Positions 1 to 8,548 of a DNA stretch of 64,000 nt are shown here, in pieces (the stretch's first letter is position 1; each line of letters begins with the position of its first letter). The DNA comes from Planctomycetota bacterium (GTDB lineage Bacteria > Planctomycetota > UBA8742 > UBA2392). The notes below the pieces were generated by a model. That model ran no database searches. It was given only the letters and a program-made list of their open reading frames with translations, and was not told the origin of the DNA. A program made the position numbers and the translations under genes. Location: contig JADKGX010000001.1 of assembly GCA_016722065.1 (NCBI GenBank), forward strand, positions 620,001-684,000, read 5' to 3'.

Positions 1-60
1 GATGGCGATGACGACCATTAGTTCGACAAGGGTGAAGCCGCGATTGTGCTTGGAATGCAT
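1..60 (-). CDS. prepilin-type pseudopilin, 5' end only
   Basis: Only the first 20 codons are inside the window; the gene runs off the left edge. They read as a short basic leader, then Gly-Phe-Thr-Leu-Val-Glu-Leu and a hydrophobic stretch, the type IV prepilin / type II secretion pseudopilin signature. Glu lies at position 5 after the predicted prepilin-peptidase cut. A GGAG Shine-Dalgarno sits 7 bases before the ATG at 60. The class III signal is seen directly; which pilin class it belongs to cannot be told. It shares orientation and signal type with the next pseudopilin at 508-1155. Confidence 0.8.
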   Translation of the reverse strand, partial: MHSKHNRGFTLVELMVVIAI

Positions 61-507
61 AAGGGTTCTCCGGTTCAAAGGCAGCGCGCCTGAACAGAGG
101 TACCCGACAACCAAAGATCGCCCATGGCGGCGCGAACGTCAAATTCTTTCTGCGTGTAAGTAGTTGCTACGTATCGAGTTGCGAGTTTCGACTGGCGAAA
201 ACACCACCAGCGCCGCCTGCGGCGACGAATGCGCAATCACGACCATGGCCCCGAATCAGGGCGGCGTGACCAATGGCAGGCAGATGCTGGATGGGCTGGA
301 AGTGGCCTGGCTGGCAGGTTGCATGGCAGAAGGGCTCAAGGGCTGCGCGCCCCGAGGTACCCGACGCAAGCATTGTCCCACGCCGCGCTGCGCGCCGCCA
401 CCGATTACAAATTCGAACCATTGGCAAACGCCTGCACCCAAGAAGACGCCCCGGCCAGTGGCCGGGGCGTCAGGTTCGTGCTGGTTCAAACCGCGTGCCT
501 GTGTGGC
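61..507. other. 447-bp intergenic stretch, no supported gene
   Basis: The left end holds the ribosome binding site of the partial pseudopilin. Short open frames exist on both strands, but none has a ribosome binding site or a recognisable protein. A small GC palindrome lies near 212-225 and the string GAGGTACCCGAC occurs twice (near 97 and 354). The only convincing element is the hairpin at 445-471, listed separately. Confidence 0.5.
445..471 (-). terminator. hairpin terminator downstream of pseudopilin
   Basis: A perfect 12-bp inverted repeat with a 3-base loop (GACGCCCCGGCC / GGCCGGGGCGTC), about 36 bases past the stop of the minus-strand pseudopilin. Read on the minus strand it is followed by TTCTT, a weak T tract. 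Confidence 0.65.
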
Positions 508-1155
508 TTATTCGTAGGTGCGGTTGAAGGGCTTCTTGTTGCCAATGATGTCTTTGGCACGGGCGGCGTCCTTGAACGTTTCCGTGTCAATGTTGTAACT
601 CGTGTTGGCCATGTCCGAGGTCATGTACTCGGCGGTATCTGCATCTGACCAATAGATGATCACGCCTTCGTTTTCGTAGTTCGTCCAGTTGTTGCTGTTG
701 AAGGTCAGCACAACCGTCTTGGTGGTGCCCTTGGCGTTCAGCACCTGCAGCAGTTCGCCGCCCTTGGGCGACGTATAGCTGCAGCTGTTGGCCGGCATGT
801 CGCCGCTTTCAATCCATTCGGTGCCGGCCTTGGTGTCAACCTTGCTGTTCAGGCTGACCAGCTTGTTGATCACTTCGGGGTCCAGCAGCTTTTTCTTGAT
901 TGCCAGTTCGTAGAACTTCTGGCCCTTGGCGTCCTTCATGGTTGCCGATTGCAGTTCCCGCTTCTTGCGGTTGTCGATGGGAATCTGCTGGATGGCCTGC
1001 ATCAAGTCACCGACCTGCTTGATTTCCAGCTTGGCCGATGCCTGGGCCAGCTTGGGAATCACGGCGACAGCCAAGATGCCTACCAGCAACCCGAGGATGC
1101 CGATAACCACCATCAGTTCGACCAGCGTAAAACCGCGACGATATGACCTTTTCAA
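508..1155 (-). CDS. prepilin-type N-terminal cleavage/methylation domain protein (pseudopilin)
   Basis: 215 residues. The leader (residues 1-8) ends in Arg-Arg-Gly, followed by Phe-Thr-Leu-Val-Glu and a hydrophobic helix to about residue 35. This is the class III signal cut by prepilin peptidase, with Glu5 of the mature protein present. The rest is a mixed alpha/beta region without Cys-rich or known adhesin motifs. The start is a TTG at 1155 preceded by AAGGGGAAC; no in-frame ATG lies nearby. As a family, such proteins build a type IV pilus or type II secretion pseudopilus across the envelope. Neighbouring genes (another pseudopilin, a MshEN-like protein, two PilX-like proteins) support a pilus/T2SS role. 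Exact subunit class is unknown. Confidence 0.85.
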   Translation of the reverse strand: MKRSYRRGFTLVELMVVIGILGLLVGILAVAVIPKLAQASAKLEIKQVGDLMQAIQQIPIDNRKKRELQSATMKDAKGQKFYELAIKKKLLDPEVINKLVSLNSKVDTKAGTEWIESGDMPANSCSYTSPKGGELLQVLNAKGTTKTVVLTFNSNNWTNYENEGVIIYWSDADTAEYMTSDMANTSYNIDTETFKDAARAKDIIGNKKPFNRTYE

Positions 1156-1356
1156 AGTAGTTCCCCTTGCAGTTAAACAGCAAGCAAACCTTGTATGTTC
1201 AAGGTATCCGACCCATTAAGTATCCAGACATTGGCTGGTTCCGTCAAGCACGCGTATAGCCTGGAACCTGCATAAACTGCGGGTTTTTCGGTACGCGATT
1301 TGCCCTGACCGCCGTGGTCTGGCGGTAACGCGCCAAGCCAAGCCCATGGTGCGAGC

Positions 1357-2034
1357 CTATTTGGGCCGACTGGGCGGCCGGAAATCGTTCTCCAGGCCCT
1401 TAAGAACTTCCGGAACCTCGGGCGGTTTTTCGGCGCCGGAGGCTGCGGCTTTTCTGTCGCCGTCGTCGATCGCGCCATCGACTTTCAGCGCCGGCATGCT
1501 GGCTGGTACTTCCAGCGCAGGATGCCCGCACTTGGGGCAGGCGATCTTCATGCCGTCTTTGTAGTTCAAGACGTTGAATTTGCTGAAGCAGGCCGGGCAG
1601 CCCAGGATGGTGATGTTCTGGCTTTGCAGCAGCTCGTGTACTTTTTCGCTGCTCAATACGCCCTTGCTGACCATCACTTCGCCCAGCCGGAAAAACAGGT
1701 TGAAGCGCTCCAACTTGGCTTGCTCGCGGATGCACTCGTGCACCTGTTGTTCGGTGCAATACTCTTTCTCAATCGCCAGGCGGCCCAGCGTCATGCCCAT
1801 CTTGCGCACGGCGGGCGACATTTCCAGGCGTGAACGGTTCTCGCGCTGGATGGCAAGCACGGTCATCAGTTCCTCATCGCTGAGGAATCCAAGGTCGACC
1901 ATGCACTTGCCCAGGTGGGTGCCGTCAGGAGACTTCTCCTGGGCTTCCACGGCGCGGGTCAGTTGTTCCTCAGTTACAAAGCCGCAGCTGACCGCGATCT
2001 TGCCGAACAGAACTTCAACTTTGGTAGTGGCCAT
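1357..2034 (-). CDS. MshEN-like domain protein with C-terminal zinc ribbon
   Basis: 225 residues from the ATG at 2034, chosen because AGGAAGAGGT directly precedes it; a longer frame upstream has no ribosome binding site. Two helical repeats (about residues 8-65 and 80-140) carry the pattern LG..L...G.....L. This pattern is typical of the N-terminal domain of GspE/PilB/MshE ATPases, which in some members binds cyclic di-GMP. A four-Cys zinc ribbon follows (C146, C149, C166, C169), then a charged, Pro-rich tail. There is no ATPase domain, so this is a stand-alone adaptor or regulator rather than a secretion motor. It sits among pilus-type genes on the same strand. The role is inferred; the fold resemblance is by eye. 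Confidence 0.6.
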   Translation of the reverse strand: MATTKVEVLFGKIAVSCGFVTEEQLTRAVEAQEKSPDGTHLGKCMVDLGFLSDEELMTVLAIQRENRSRLEMSPAVRKMGMTLGRLAIEKEYCTEQQVHECIREQAKLERFNLFFRLGEVMVSKGVLSSEKVHELLQSQNITILGCPACFSKFNVLNYKDGMKIACPKCGHPALEVPASMPALKVDGAIDDGDRKAAASGAEKPPEVPEVLKGLENDFRPPSRPK

Positions 2035-2123
2035 ACCTCTTCCTTGCCCTGGATGGCGCAAGTGTACCCAAGGCCGCGGCATACCAGAAGCCTCTAGCCC
2101 CACAAACCCTCAGGCCAAGTGCA

Positions 2124-2159
2124 CAAAAAAGAAGCGGCGACCGTTGCACGGTCGCCGCC
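2124..2159 (-). terminator. rho-independent terminator of PilX-like gene
   Basis: A 10-bp GC-rich stem (GCGGCGACCG / CGGTCGCCGC, positions 2134-2157) with a short loop. On the minus strand it is followed by CTTCTTTTTT. It lies 17 bases past the stop of the gene ending at 2176 and upstream of the MshEN-like gene, so the two are probably separate transcripts. Confidence 0.85.
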
Positions 2160-2175
2160 TTAAAGGCTTGCCACA

Positions 2176-3834
2176 TCAAGTTTCGTAAGTGCGCCAGGTG
2201 CCCGGGACGAAGACTGCACTGGTGTTGTAGGCCCGCAGGAAGTACGGCGGCATGGTGGTCTGCATGCGCCAATCCCAGTCATAGTTGCGGCGCTTGAACG
2301 TGTTGCCCAAACCCGCCGCTGCCCGGCCCTGGGCGCCAATCAGGCCGCCGCACAGCCACCACTCGTCAAGATCCTGTGCCCCGTAGGGGTTGTGGGGCAT
2401 GGCGTTGGTCAGCCCGAGAAACACGCCGTCGCAGTGGTACTGGTTGGCGTAGTGCGGGGGCACAAACTCACCACCCAGGTTGTTGACGTTGTAGGCCGCG
2501 GCAACCGGCGCCCACCAATGCACGGCCGGGTTGATGTCCATCATCGACATCACGCCCAGCATTTCCTTGTAGCCGGTGGCGGCCGGCGACTGCTTGTTTT
2601 CAAAGCGGCGCAGTTCCGGGTTGTTCAACAGGGCCTGGTAGGAAATGTTGCCCTTGATGGTCACCAGGTGCTCGCACACCACCGTCACGCGGCGGCTGTC
2701 CAGCAGGCCACTGACCATCAGCATGGGCACGTTGGTGCCGTTGTAGCGGCGGCAGTCGGCCACGTTGATGGGCGTCTGCACAAACAGATTGTCGACCGCG
2801 GCAGCGCTTCCGGCTGCGGTGTCGCGGTTGTTCAGTTCATCGCCATAGTTGGAGGCCGAAGAACCCGTAGCCACGTAGATCACACCCTCATCAGGAATCG
2901 CGATCGTTTCGGTGGCGTAGGAGTAGTCGGTGTTGTTCAGCGATACGCCACCCACCGGCGCAGCGCCCACGAAGGCGCCCGTTGCGGTGTTCAGCCAGCC
3001 TGTGCCGGTAGGCCGGTTGGCGTTGGCAGCAGCGACTGTCGGTGCTGACGTGTTGTTGCGGCGCACGAAGTGGCGGCGATAGGTGGTGCCCAGAAACTCA
3101 ATCCACAGTGTGTTTTCGCCGTAGCGGTGGGTGTTGCCAGCATTGACTACGCCAGCGACCGTTTCCAAGGTGGTCCAGTTGTAAAGTGGCGGCACGGTAA
3201 CGACCGGCTGCCATTCCAGTGGCAACTGCTGCGGAAAGTTATAGGCCACACCTTCCGGGCCATACACCACGTTCATAGTAGTGGTGGTGCGACCAAAGAA
3301 CTGCACGCCCGTGGTGGGCGAAATCTGGATGATGCCGTTGTTGTATACGTTGCCGACCTGCTTGTAGTTCGTGCCATAGAACGACGTGCCAGCGCCACCA
3401 CTGAACAGCGCATAGTCGCTGAAGCTGGCCACGCGAATCACGTATTCCACAAACCGCGTGCGGCCTGACGCTGCAGCCGAAGCCCGCACCCGTGCCGTAG
3501 GCACCGATGCGCCGCCGATACTCAAGGCGTCTACACTGACGGGTGTGCCGTTGATGGTTGGCGTGCCGACGTTTGTCCAGGAAGCGGTGCTGAGCCAACT
3601 CCAGTCATCCTGCACGCCGTCGATCAGCGTGAAGCGACCGCGCAGTGTCTCGACGCCCGATTCAGCAGCGATCATCAGGCGCACGTCGATACCGTTCTTG
3701 ACCATCGTGGTGCGCGTGATCAACGACATGGAAAGCAGCGCCGTGCCAGCCACGGTAACCATGATCATGAACAGCATGGCGGCGGCGAGTGCACCACCCT
3801 TGCGGTTGCGGCGAAGATTTCGGGAAGCGGCCAT
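2176..3834 (-). CDS. PilX-like pilus assembly protein, paralogue 1
   Basis: 552 residues. The ATG at 3834 follows a strong GGAGGT Shine-Dalgarno. A basic N-terminus (residues 1-12) is followed by Gly-Gly-Ala-Leu and a hydrophobic helix (about 14-37), resembling the PilX N-terminal segment that anchors minor pilins. Thr and charged residues then begin a long extracellular region with few Cys. The first ~75 residues and the last ~35 residues are nearly the same as in the paralogue at 4059-5897, while the middle differs. The C-terminus has a Trp/Tyr-rich motif (DWDWRM, then VFVPGTWRT). PilX-type proteins act as minor pilins or priming subunits; that role is inferred here. It is flanked by its own terminator and a 220-bp upstream gap. 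Confidence 0.6.
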   Translation of the reverse strand: MAASRNLRRNRKGGALAAAMLFMIMVTVAGTALLSMSLITRTTMVKNGIDVRLMIAAESGVETLRGRFTLIDGVQDDWSWLSTASWTNVGTPTINGTPVSVDALSIGGASVPTARVRASAAASGRTRFVEYVIRVASFSDYALFSGGAGTSFYGTNYKQVGNVYNNGIIQISPTTGVQFFGRTTTTMNVVYGPEGVAYNFPQQLPLEWQPVVTVPPLYNWTTLETVAGVVNAGNTHRYGENTLWIEFLGTTYRRHFVRRNNTSAPTVAAANANRPTGTGWLNTATGAFVGAAPVGGVSLNNTDYSYATETIAIPDEGVIYVATGSSASNYGDELNNRDTAAGSAAAVDNLFVQTPINVADCRRYNGTNVPMLMVSGLLDSRRVTVVCEHLVTIKGNISYQALLNNPELRRFENKQSPAATGYKEMLGVMSMMDINPAVHWWAPVAAAYNVNNLGGEFVPPHYANQYHCDGVFLGLTNAMPHNPYGAQDLDEWWLCGGLIGAQGRAAAGLGNTFKRRNYDWDWRMQTTMPPYFLRAYNTSAVFVPGTWRTYET

Positions 3835-3853
3835 CGGGTGACCTCCGGACTGT

Positions 3854-3884
3854 GTGTAATTTGGCTGTGCCTGAAATATTACAC
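3854..3884. promoter_or_regulatory. inverted repeat upstream of PilX-like gene 1
   Basis: GTGTAAT at 3854-3860 is matched by ATTACAC at 3878-3884, in an AT-rich stretch 20-50 bases before the start codon. It could be an operator or a leader hairpin. No known regulator motif was recognised. Confidence 0.3.
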
Positions 3885-4011
3885 GCGGACATACCTTCGT
3901 CAAGCAAATCAGCCATTATCGTACGCTATTTCGACTTGCATATTACGCACAATCTTACACTTTCGTGCCTGGAACTCTGGCCTAAGTCGTTATTCACAAG
4001 CCATTAACGAA

Positions 4012-4036
4012 CCTCGCCCGCACAAGGCGGGCGAGG
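4012..4036 (-). terminator. hairpin after PilX-like gene 2
   Basis: A perfect 10-bp GC-rich stem (CCTCGCCCGC / GCGGGCGAGG) with a 5-base loop, 23 bases beyond the stop of the gene ending at 4059. The following bases on the minus strand are not strongly T-rich. Confidence 0.6.
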
Positions 4037-4058
4037 CTGGAATGGGCTTGATGATTGT

Positions 4059-5897
4059 TTAAGTTTCCCAGGTGCGCCAGGAGCCCGGCACAAAAACCGC
4101 CGACACGTTGTACGAGCTAAGGAAGAACGGGGGCGTGGTTTCTGTCATGCGCCAGTCCCAGTCATAGTGAACGTAGCTCCAGCAGTTTTCCGTGTAGTAG
4201 GTTGTGTACAGTGAGATCAACCCGCCGCAGAACCAGACTTCCTGCGATGGCGGCGAGCCGTGATAATAGTTGTCGCCGCACGAGTAGGTGCCCAGGTACA
4301 CACCATCCAGCGCATTCTGGTTGGCATTGTGGCCCGTATCGGCACCCGAGTTCGTCACGGTTTGCGCAGCCGGCAGCAGGTTCCAGTAGCGATAGGCCAT
4401 GTTGACGTCGCCACCGCCCAGGTAGGTACCAGTCTTGGTCGCCTGGTTCTGCCAGCGTTCGCGGCTGATCACACCCAGCATTTCTGGAATCGTGGTGGCT
4501 GCAGCCGTGGCCTTGTTGGCTTCGCGACGCAGATCGGGGTTTGCGGCCAGTGTGGCATAGGTGATGTTATCGCGGATGACCACGTTGACGCCGTCGCCGC
4601 AAATGGTGGTGCGGCGGTTTGAAATCTGGCCGCTCAACAGCACAATCGGCGTGCGACCCGTATCGCTGCGGCTCCATGGTGTATTGCGAACCAAGTCGCC
4701 AAGGTCCGTGCCGCGCTGGGTGAAGCGGTTCATATCAGCACCGTTCAGGCTGTCGCGGGTGCTGCCATAAGCAGCCGGCGAGCCCAGCTTGATGTACACC
4801 ACACCGTTGTTGGGCAGGTCAAGCGTTTCCCAAGCCAGTTCGTAGTACACCGTGCCCGCGCTGGTTTGCAGCGCGGCATTGGGCGTACCGGAAACCGTGG
4901 CGTTGTTCCAGGCCTGGGGCGCGCCAAAAATGTTCAAACCACCACGGGCAAAAGAGCTGGTGGCGTTAGTCATGCCACCGGTGTTCAGCCAGCTGCTGCC
5001 TGCGGCCAACATGGTGCTTGGGATCAGCCCGTAGGTTGCGCCGCCGGGGTAAGTTGCGGGGGCGGTGGTACCTGCAGACCAGCTAGGCACGGCCGCGCCT
5101 GCGCCACCGGCTGCGGTGCGGCGCACAAAGATGCGGCGGAACTGCGTGCCCATCAACTGGATCTCAAGGGTGTTTTCATAGAAAACGTAATCGCTGGCCA
5201 GGTAAGGCGGTTTGGCGCCGTTCTCGATCGCGGTGTAGTTGGCAATGTCGTCCGGCATGAGAATCGGTGTGATGTTCTCCTGCTTACCCTTCAGAAAGGT
5301 GTAGGAGTCCGGGTCTGTGTTGCCACCCTTGGTGAAGGTGCCCGAAGTCCAGCAGTTGCCAAAGAACTGGGTACCCGTGGCGCCAAAGTTACAGCTGCCA
5401 CGTGAATAGAAGTTGCCCACGCACTTGAAGTAGCCCCAGTTGCTGGCGCCAGCTTCGCCAATGTACACGGCGTAGTCGCTGAAGGCCGCCACACGCACGG
5501 TGTATTCCACAGTGCGCGTCCGGCCTGAAGCCGTGGCGACGCCGCGAACCTGGGCGCGGGGAACCGACGGGTCTGTAAAGCGCTTGGCTGAAACCGCAAC
5601 GGGGTTGCCGTTGACAGTGACCGTTCCAAGGCTGGTAAAGGTGCTGTCGCTGAGCCAGTTCCAGTTTTCCTGAACGCCGGCAATCAGGGTAAAGCGCCCG
5701 CGCACGGATTCCACCGCGGCTTCGCTGGCGATCATCAAGCGCACGTCGATGCCGTTCTTGACGATCGAGGTTCGCGTGATAACCGACATGGAAAGCAGCG
5801 CCGTGCCGGCCACAGTTACCATGATCATGAACAACATGGCGGCGGCAAGCGCGCCACCGTGACGGCTGCGCCGAAGGCTGGATTGCGTCAATCGCAT
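4059..5897 (-). CDS. PilX-like pilus assembly protein, paralogue 2
   Basis: 612 residues. The ATG at 5897 is preceded by GAGGGG at the right distance. It has the same build as its downstream neighbour: basic leader, Gly-Gly-Ala-Leu, a hydrophobic N-terminal helix (about residues 14-37), a long Ser/Thr/Asn-rich exported body, and a near-identical Trp-rich C-terminus (DWDWRM, VFVPGSWRT). The central region diverges and contains extra Gly/Asn loops, as expected of a surface-exposed variable part. The two genes look like a tandem duplication with separate terminators. The upstream region is AT-rich and shared with the divergent sigma-factor gene. Function beyond a PilX-like minor pilin is not known. 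Confidence 0.6.
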   Translation of the reverse strand: MRLTQSSLRRSRHGGALAAAMLFMIMVTVAGTALLSMSVITRTSIVKNGIDVRLMIASEAAVESVRGRFTLIAGVQENWNWLSDSTFTSLGTVTVNGNPVAVSAKRFTDPSVPRAQVRGVATASGRTRTVEYTVRVAAFSDYAVYIGEAGASNWGYFKCVGNFYSRGSCNFGATGTQFFGNCWTSGTFTKGGNTDPDSYTFLKGKQENITPILMPDDIANYTAIENGAKPPYLASDYVFYENTLEIQLMGTQFRRIFVRRTAAGGAGAAVPSWSAGTTAPATYPGGATYGLIPSTMLAAGSSWLNTGGMTNATSSFARGGLNIFGAPQAWNNATVSGTPNAALQTSAGTVYYELAWETLDLPNNGVVYIKLGSPAAYGSTRDSLNGADMNRFTQRGTDLGDLVRNTPWSRSDTGRTPIVLLSGQISNRRTTICGDGVNVVIRDNITYATLAANPDLRREANKATAAATTIPEMLGVISRERWQNQATKTGTYLGGGDVNMAYRYWNLLPAAQTVTNSGADTGHNANQNALDGVYLGTYSCGDNYYHGSPPSQEVWFCGGLISLYTTYYTENCWSYVHYDWDWRMTETTPPFFLSSYNVSAVFVPGSWRTWET

Positions 5898-5953
5898 GGA
5901 TTGCCCCTCTTACTTTTGGAGTCTGAATACACTTCGCTGAGGACTACTCCGTG

Positions 5954-5972
5954 TCAGTGTATCATACACTGA
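5954..5972. promoter_or_regulatory. palindrome in divergent promoter region
   Basis: A perfect 8-bp inverted repeat with a 3-base spacer, TCAGTGTA-TCA-TACACTGA. It lies in the 274-bp AT-rich gap between the PilX-like gene 2 and the sigma-factor gene. On the minus strand its centre contains TATGAT, a possible -10 for the PilX-like gene, so a bound regulator would block that promoter. No regulator can be assigned. Confidence 0.4.
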
Positions 5973-6171
5973 GTAAAATGAAAAACAGAAATTATCGCAT
6001 TTTTCTTGGTTGTCTTATCTTTAGTTGGCCTTTTTTATATTTTGGAATCACGCATTCGTGCTAAAGATCGGTTAGCGACAAGTGCAATATGTGCATATCG
6101 TGGAGCCGACATTACGCCGTCTCAAGCGTTTCAACCAGCGCGGCTTTCGTGGTTTGCGACAATGCCCTATT

Positions 6172-6888
6172 ATGACACGCACGCTTCCAGCTTCTTCTTC
6201 TTCCACTCATGAAGGCCGCCAATTGGCCCGTCAGCCCGCAAAATCCACGGAACGCGTAGCAAAACCTGAACGCAAACGCACCGAGGCCCTGCCACGGTCA
6301 CTGCAAGACTGCACGGATTTCGACCTGTTGCAGTTGTATGAACGCAATACAGACAACGCGGCCTTTGAGGTTCTGGTGCAGCGTCACCGCCGCCAGGTTT
6401 ACAACTTCATTTACAAGATGGTCGGCAGGGCCGAGCCCGCCGAAGACATCTTTCAGGAAACGTTTCTGCGCGTGCTGAAAAACGCCGGCACCTACACGCC
6501 GCGCGCCAAGTTCACGACCTGGTGCCTGCAGATTGCGCGGAATCTTACACTCGATCACTTCAAGCGCGAAAACCTGCGCCAGCACGCCAGCATCGACGCC
6601 ACCACAGGCGACGACGGGCAGGAAACCACCTTTGCCTCGCTGCTGCGCGGCCAGGACCCCGAAAGCCACGAAGTACTGCAATCGCGCGAGTTGATCGACG
6701 AAGTGCGCATTGCCATTACGCACCTGCCTGAAAACCAGCGCCAGGCGCTGATCCTGCGTGTGCATCAGGACATGCCCTATGCCGAAATCGCGGAAATCCT
6801 GCACAGCCCCGAAGGCACGGTGAAGTATTGGGTGCACGAAGCGATTGCGGCCCTGACCAAATATCTGGCCAAGCGCGGTCTGGCTTAG
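6172..6888 (+). CDS. RNA polymerase ECF-type sigma factor
   Basis: 238 residues from the ATG at 6172; an upstream GTG at 6082 is also in frame, and neither has a clear Shine-Dalgarno. After a basic, Ser-rich leader of about 50 residues comes sigma region 2 (AFEVLVQRHRRQVYNFIYKM, then EDIFQETFLRVL and TWCLQIARN). A short linker leads to region 4 (LPENQRQALILR, the EIAEIL helix-turn-helix and EGTVKYWVHEA). Domain order and size match the ECF family. It is followed 103 bases later by a FecR-like membrane protein, a frequent partner, and is divergent from the PilX-like genes. The longer-than-usual N-terminal tail is odd. Confidence 0.9.
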   Translation: MTRTLPASSSSTHEGRQLARQPAKSTERVAKPERKRTEALPRSLQDCTDFDLLQLYERNTDNAAFEVLVQRHRRQVYNFIYKMVGRAEPAEDIFQETFLRVLKNAGTYTPRAKFTTWCLQIARNLTLDHFKRENLRQHASIDATTGDDGQETTFASLLRGQDPESHEVLQSRELIDEVRIAITHLPENQRQALILRVHQDMPYAEIAEILHSPEGTVKYWVHEAIAALTKYLAKRGLA

Positions 6889-6991
6889 GCTAGCTTTTGG
6901 CCAACGCGGGCCGGCGCCGGTCGTTTCAACAACAGGTGCCAGGAAACGGATCGGCACCAGCAAGCAGCACGCAGTCCCCGAGGTACCAAAG

Positions 6992-8488
6992 ATGGAACCC
7001 AACCCCAGCCAGAACCCCAGCCACGACCGGTTGATTGATTTCGCCCTGGGCGACATCAGCCGTGAAGAAGAGGCCCTGCTGTACGCCCAATTTGATCGTG
7101 ACCCGGCCCTGCGTGAACAGGCCGAACGCATTCGCCGCAATGTCTTGATGGTGCGCGCAGTGCCCGCCAACGATATCTCGGAGGCCGCCCTGGCGCGTCT
7201 GTTTGCTGCCGTGCGCGAAGCCGGAATCGCCCAGCCGTCTGCTGCCGCCGCTGGCCATGCAACAGAACACGCAACAGAACACGCAACAGGCCACGAAGAC
7301 CACAAGCCGGGCAAGATTCTTTCACTGGCTGATTGGCTGCGCACCCACGCGATGCGCATTGCTGCTGCCGTGGTGGTTTCTGGTGCGATCATTTTTGGTC
7401 TGTCCCAGATGCCGGAGTTGCCGGCACCCAGCGTGGCGCGCATCAGCGCCGACGGCGTAACCAACTGGGTGCATGACGGCGAATTGGTGGAAGCCGCGAT
7501 CGGCGACCGCCGCCAGATCACGTTTCAGGGCGGCGAGGTTCTGCTGGACGGCGCCAGCGCCGTGCGCCTGCACCGCACTGGTGATTTTACAGCACCGATG
7601 ATTGAGGTCGTGCGCGGCCGGGCCGTACTGTCCGCTGGCAACGTGGCACTGAGCGCCACGGCAGCGGAGCAAAACCTGGACATTGAAGCCGGGTCCAGTG
7701 TGGCCGTGGACTATGAGCGCCCCTACCAGAGTGTTTCCGCCGACGGCCGCATGGTTGAAGTCCAGCGCCAGACACTGGCCGAAGCAGCCGCACTGGGCGA
7801 GCGCACCTACGGCATCAGGATCAACGTCAGTGAACTGGACGCCGAGTTGCGCAACAACCGGCGTGTCAGCTTTTATGGCACCGATATGACGCCTGAAGTT
7901 TTCGTGGCCAGCCTGGCCCAGGCCGCGTCGCGTTACGGCATTCACGAAGTCGCCTTGAACACCCGCGATGTCAAGCTGGTGTACAAGGGCGGTTCGGACA
8001 GCGGCGAAGGCGTGGATGCAGCCATGGTGAATGTGGCCGTGCTGGCAGGCAACGCCACAGTCAGCCGCCAGGGCGAAAGTTCCACGACACGCCTTTCCGC
8101 CGGCGCCGGCAACAACGGCTTCAGCGCCCGCACCACCCAGGACGCCATGCCCCTGCAGCGCGGCAGCGATGCCCTGGCCCGCATGGTGGTTTGGGCCGGC
8201 GGCATGGGCAACAACAGCGTCGAAGCCAGCCTGCGCGAACACGCCAGCCGCGGCGGCAGCCTGCCCCGTGGCACCGTGATTCACAGCGACCGCGTGATCT
8301 TGATTCAGGGTGCCAGCAATGCCGCAGGCCCCGAGCGCGTGTTTCTGCTGGGAGGGCCCGAGTTCACTTTCCCGCTGCCCGGCGACCGTATGGGCCGTCT
8401 GGTAGGCCTGATGAGCACCGGCGCCGAATTCGAGGTCAAGGGCGAACTCAAGCGTGAGTTCATTCCGCTGTCGGCCCTGGGCAAATAG
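6992..8488 (+). CDS. FecR-like single-pass membrane protein, probable partner of the sigma factor
   Basis: 498 residues. The start ATG follows CCGAGGT. The cytoplasmic N-terminal part (1-110) is acidic and helical, like anti-sigma domains, with a His/Thr/Glu run near residue 90-100. One transmembrane helix lies at about 117-137. The outer part begins with a FecR-like beta-rich stretch (GGEVLLDGASAVRL, GRAVLSAGNVALSA) and ends with another beta-rich domain. Family members sense outer-membrane or periplasmic signals and control a cognate ECF sigma factor; that is inferred from the gene order. No zinc-binding anti-sigma HxxxCxxC motif was seen. A bidirectional terminator follows. Confidence 0.65.
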   Translation: MEPNPSQNPSHDRLIDFALGDISREEEALLYAQFDRDPALREQAERIRRNVLMVRAVPANDISEAALARLFAAVREAGIAQPSAAAAGHATEHATEHATGHEDHKPGKILSLADWLRTHAMRIAAAVVVSGAIIFGLSQMPELPAPSVARISADGVTNWVHDGELVEAAIGDRRQITFQGGEVLLDGASAVRLHRTGDFTAPMIEVVRGRAVLSAGNVALSATAAEQNLDIEAGSSVAVDYERPYQSVSADGRMVEVQRQTLAEAAALGERTYGIRINVSELDAELRNNRRVSFYGTDMTPEVFVASLAQAASRYGIHEVALNTRDVKLVYKGGSDSGEGVDAAMVNVAVLAGNATVSRQGESSTTRLSAGAGNNGFSARTTQDAMPLQRGSDALARMVVWAGGMGNNSVEASLREHASRGGSLPRGTVIHSDRVILIQGASNAAGPERVFLLGGPEFTFPLPGDRMGRLVGLMSTGAEFEVKGELKREFIPLSALGK

Positions 8489-8512
8489 ATCTGCCTTGCT
8501 TCACCCACCCGT

Positions 8513-8538
8513 AAAGACTCCCGCTTGCGGGAGTCTTT
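8513..8538. terminator. bidirectional terminator between convergent genes
   Basis: A perfect 12-bp stem, AAAGACTCCCGC / GCGGGAGTCTTT, with a 2-base loop. The A/T ends give a T run on either strand. It separates the plus-strand FecR-like gene from the minus-strand lipoprotein gene. Confidence 0.9.
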
Positions 8539-8548
8539 ACTTTCACGA

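Noticed and set aside
164..517. Small gene in the 61-507 gap
   Set aside because: No Shine-Dalgarno, no recognisable protein, and overlap with the terminator hairpin of the pseudopilin gene.
1308..1326. Terminator hairpin after the MshEN-like gene
   Set aside because: ACCGCC / GGCGGT is only 6 bp with no T tract on the minus strand, too weak to call.
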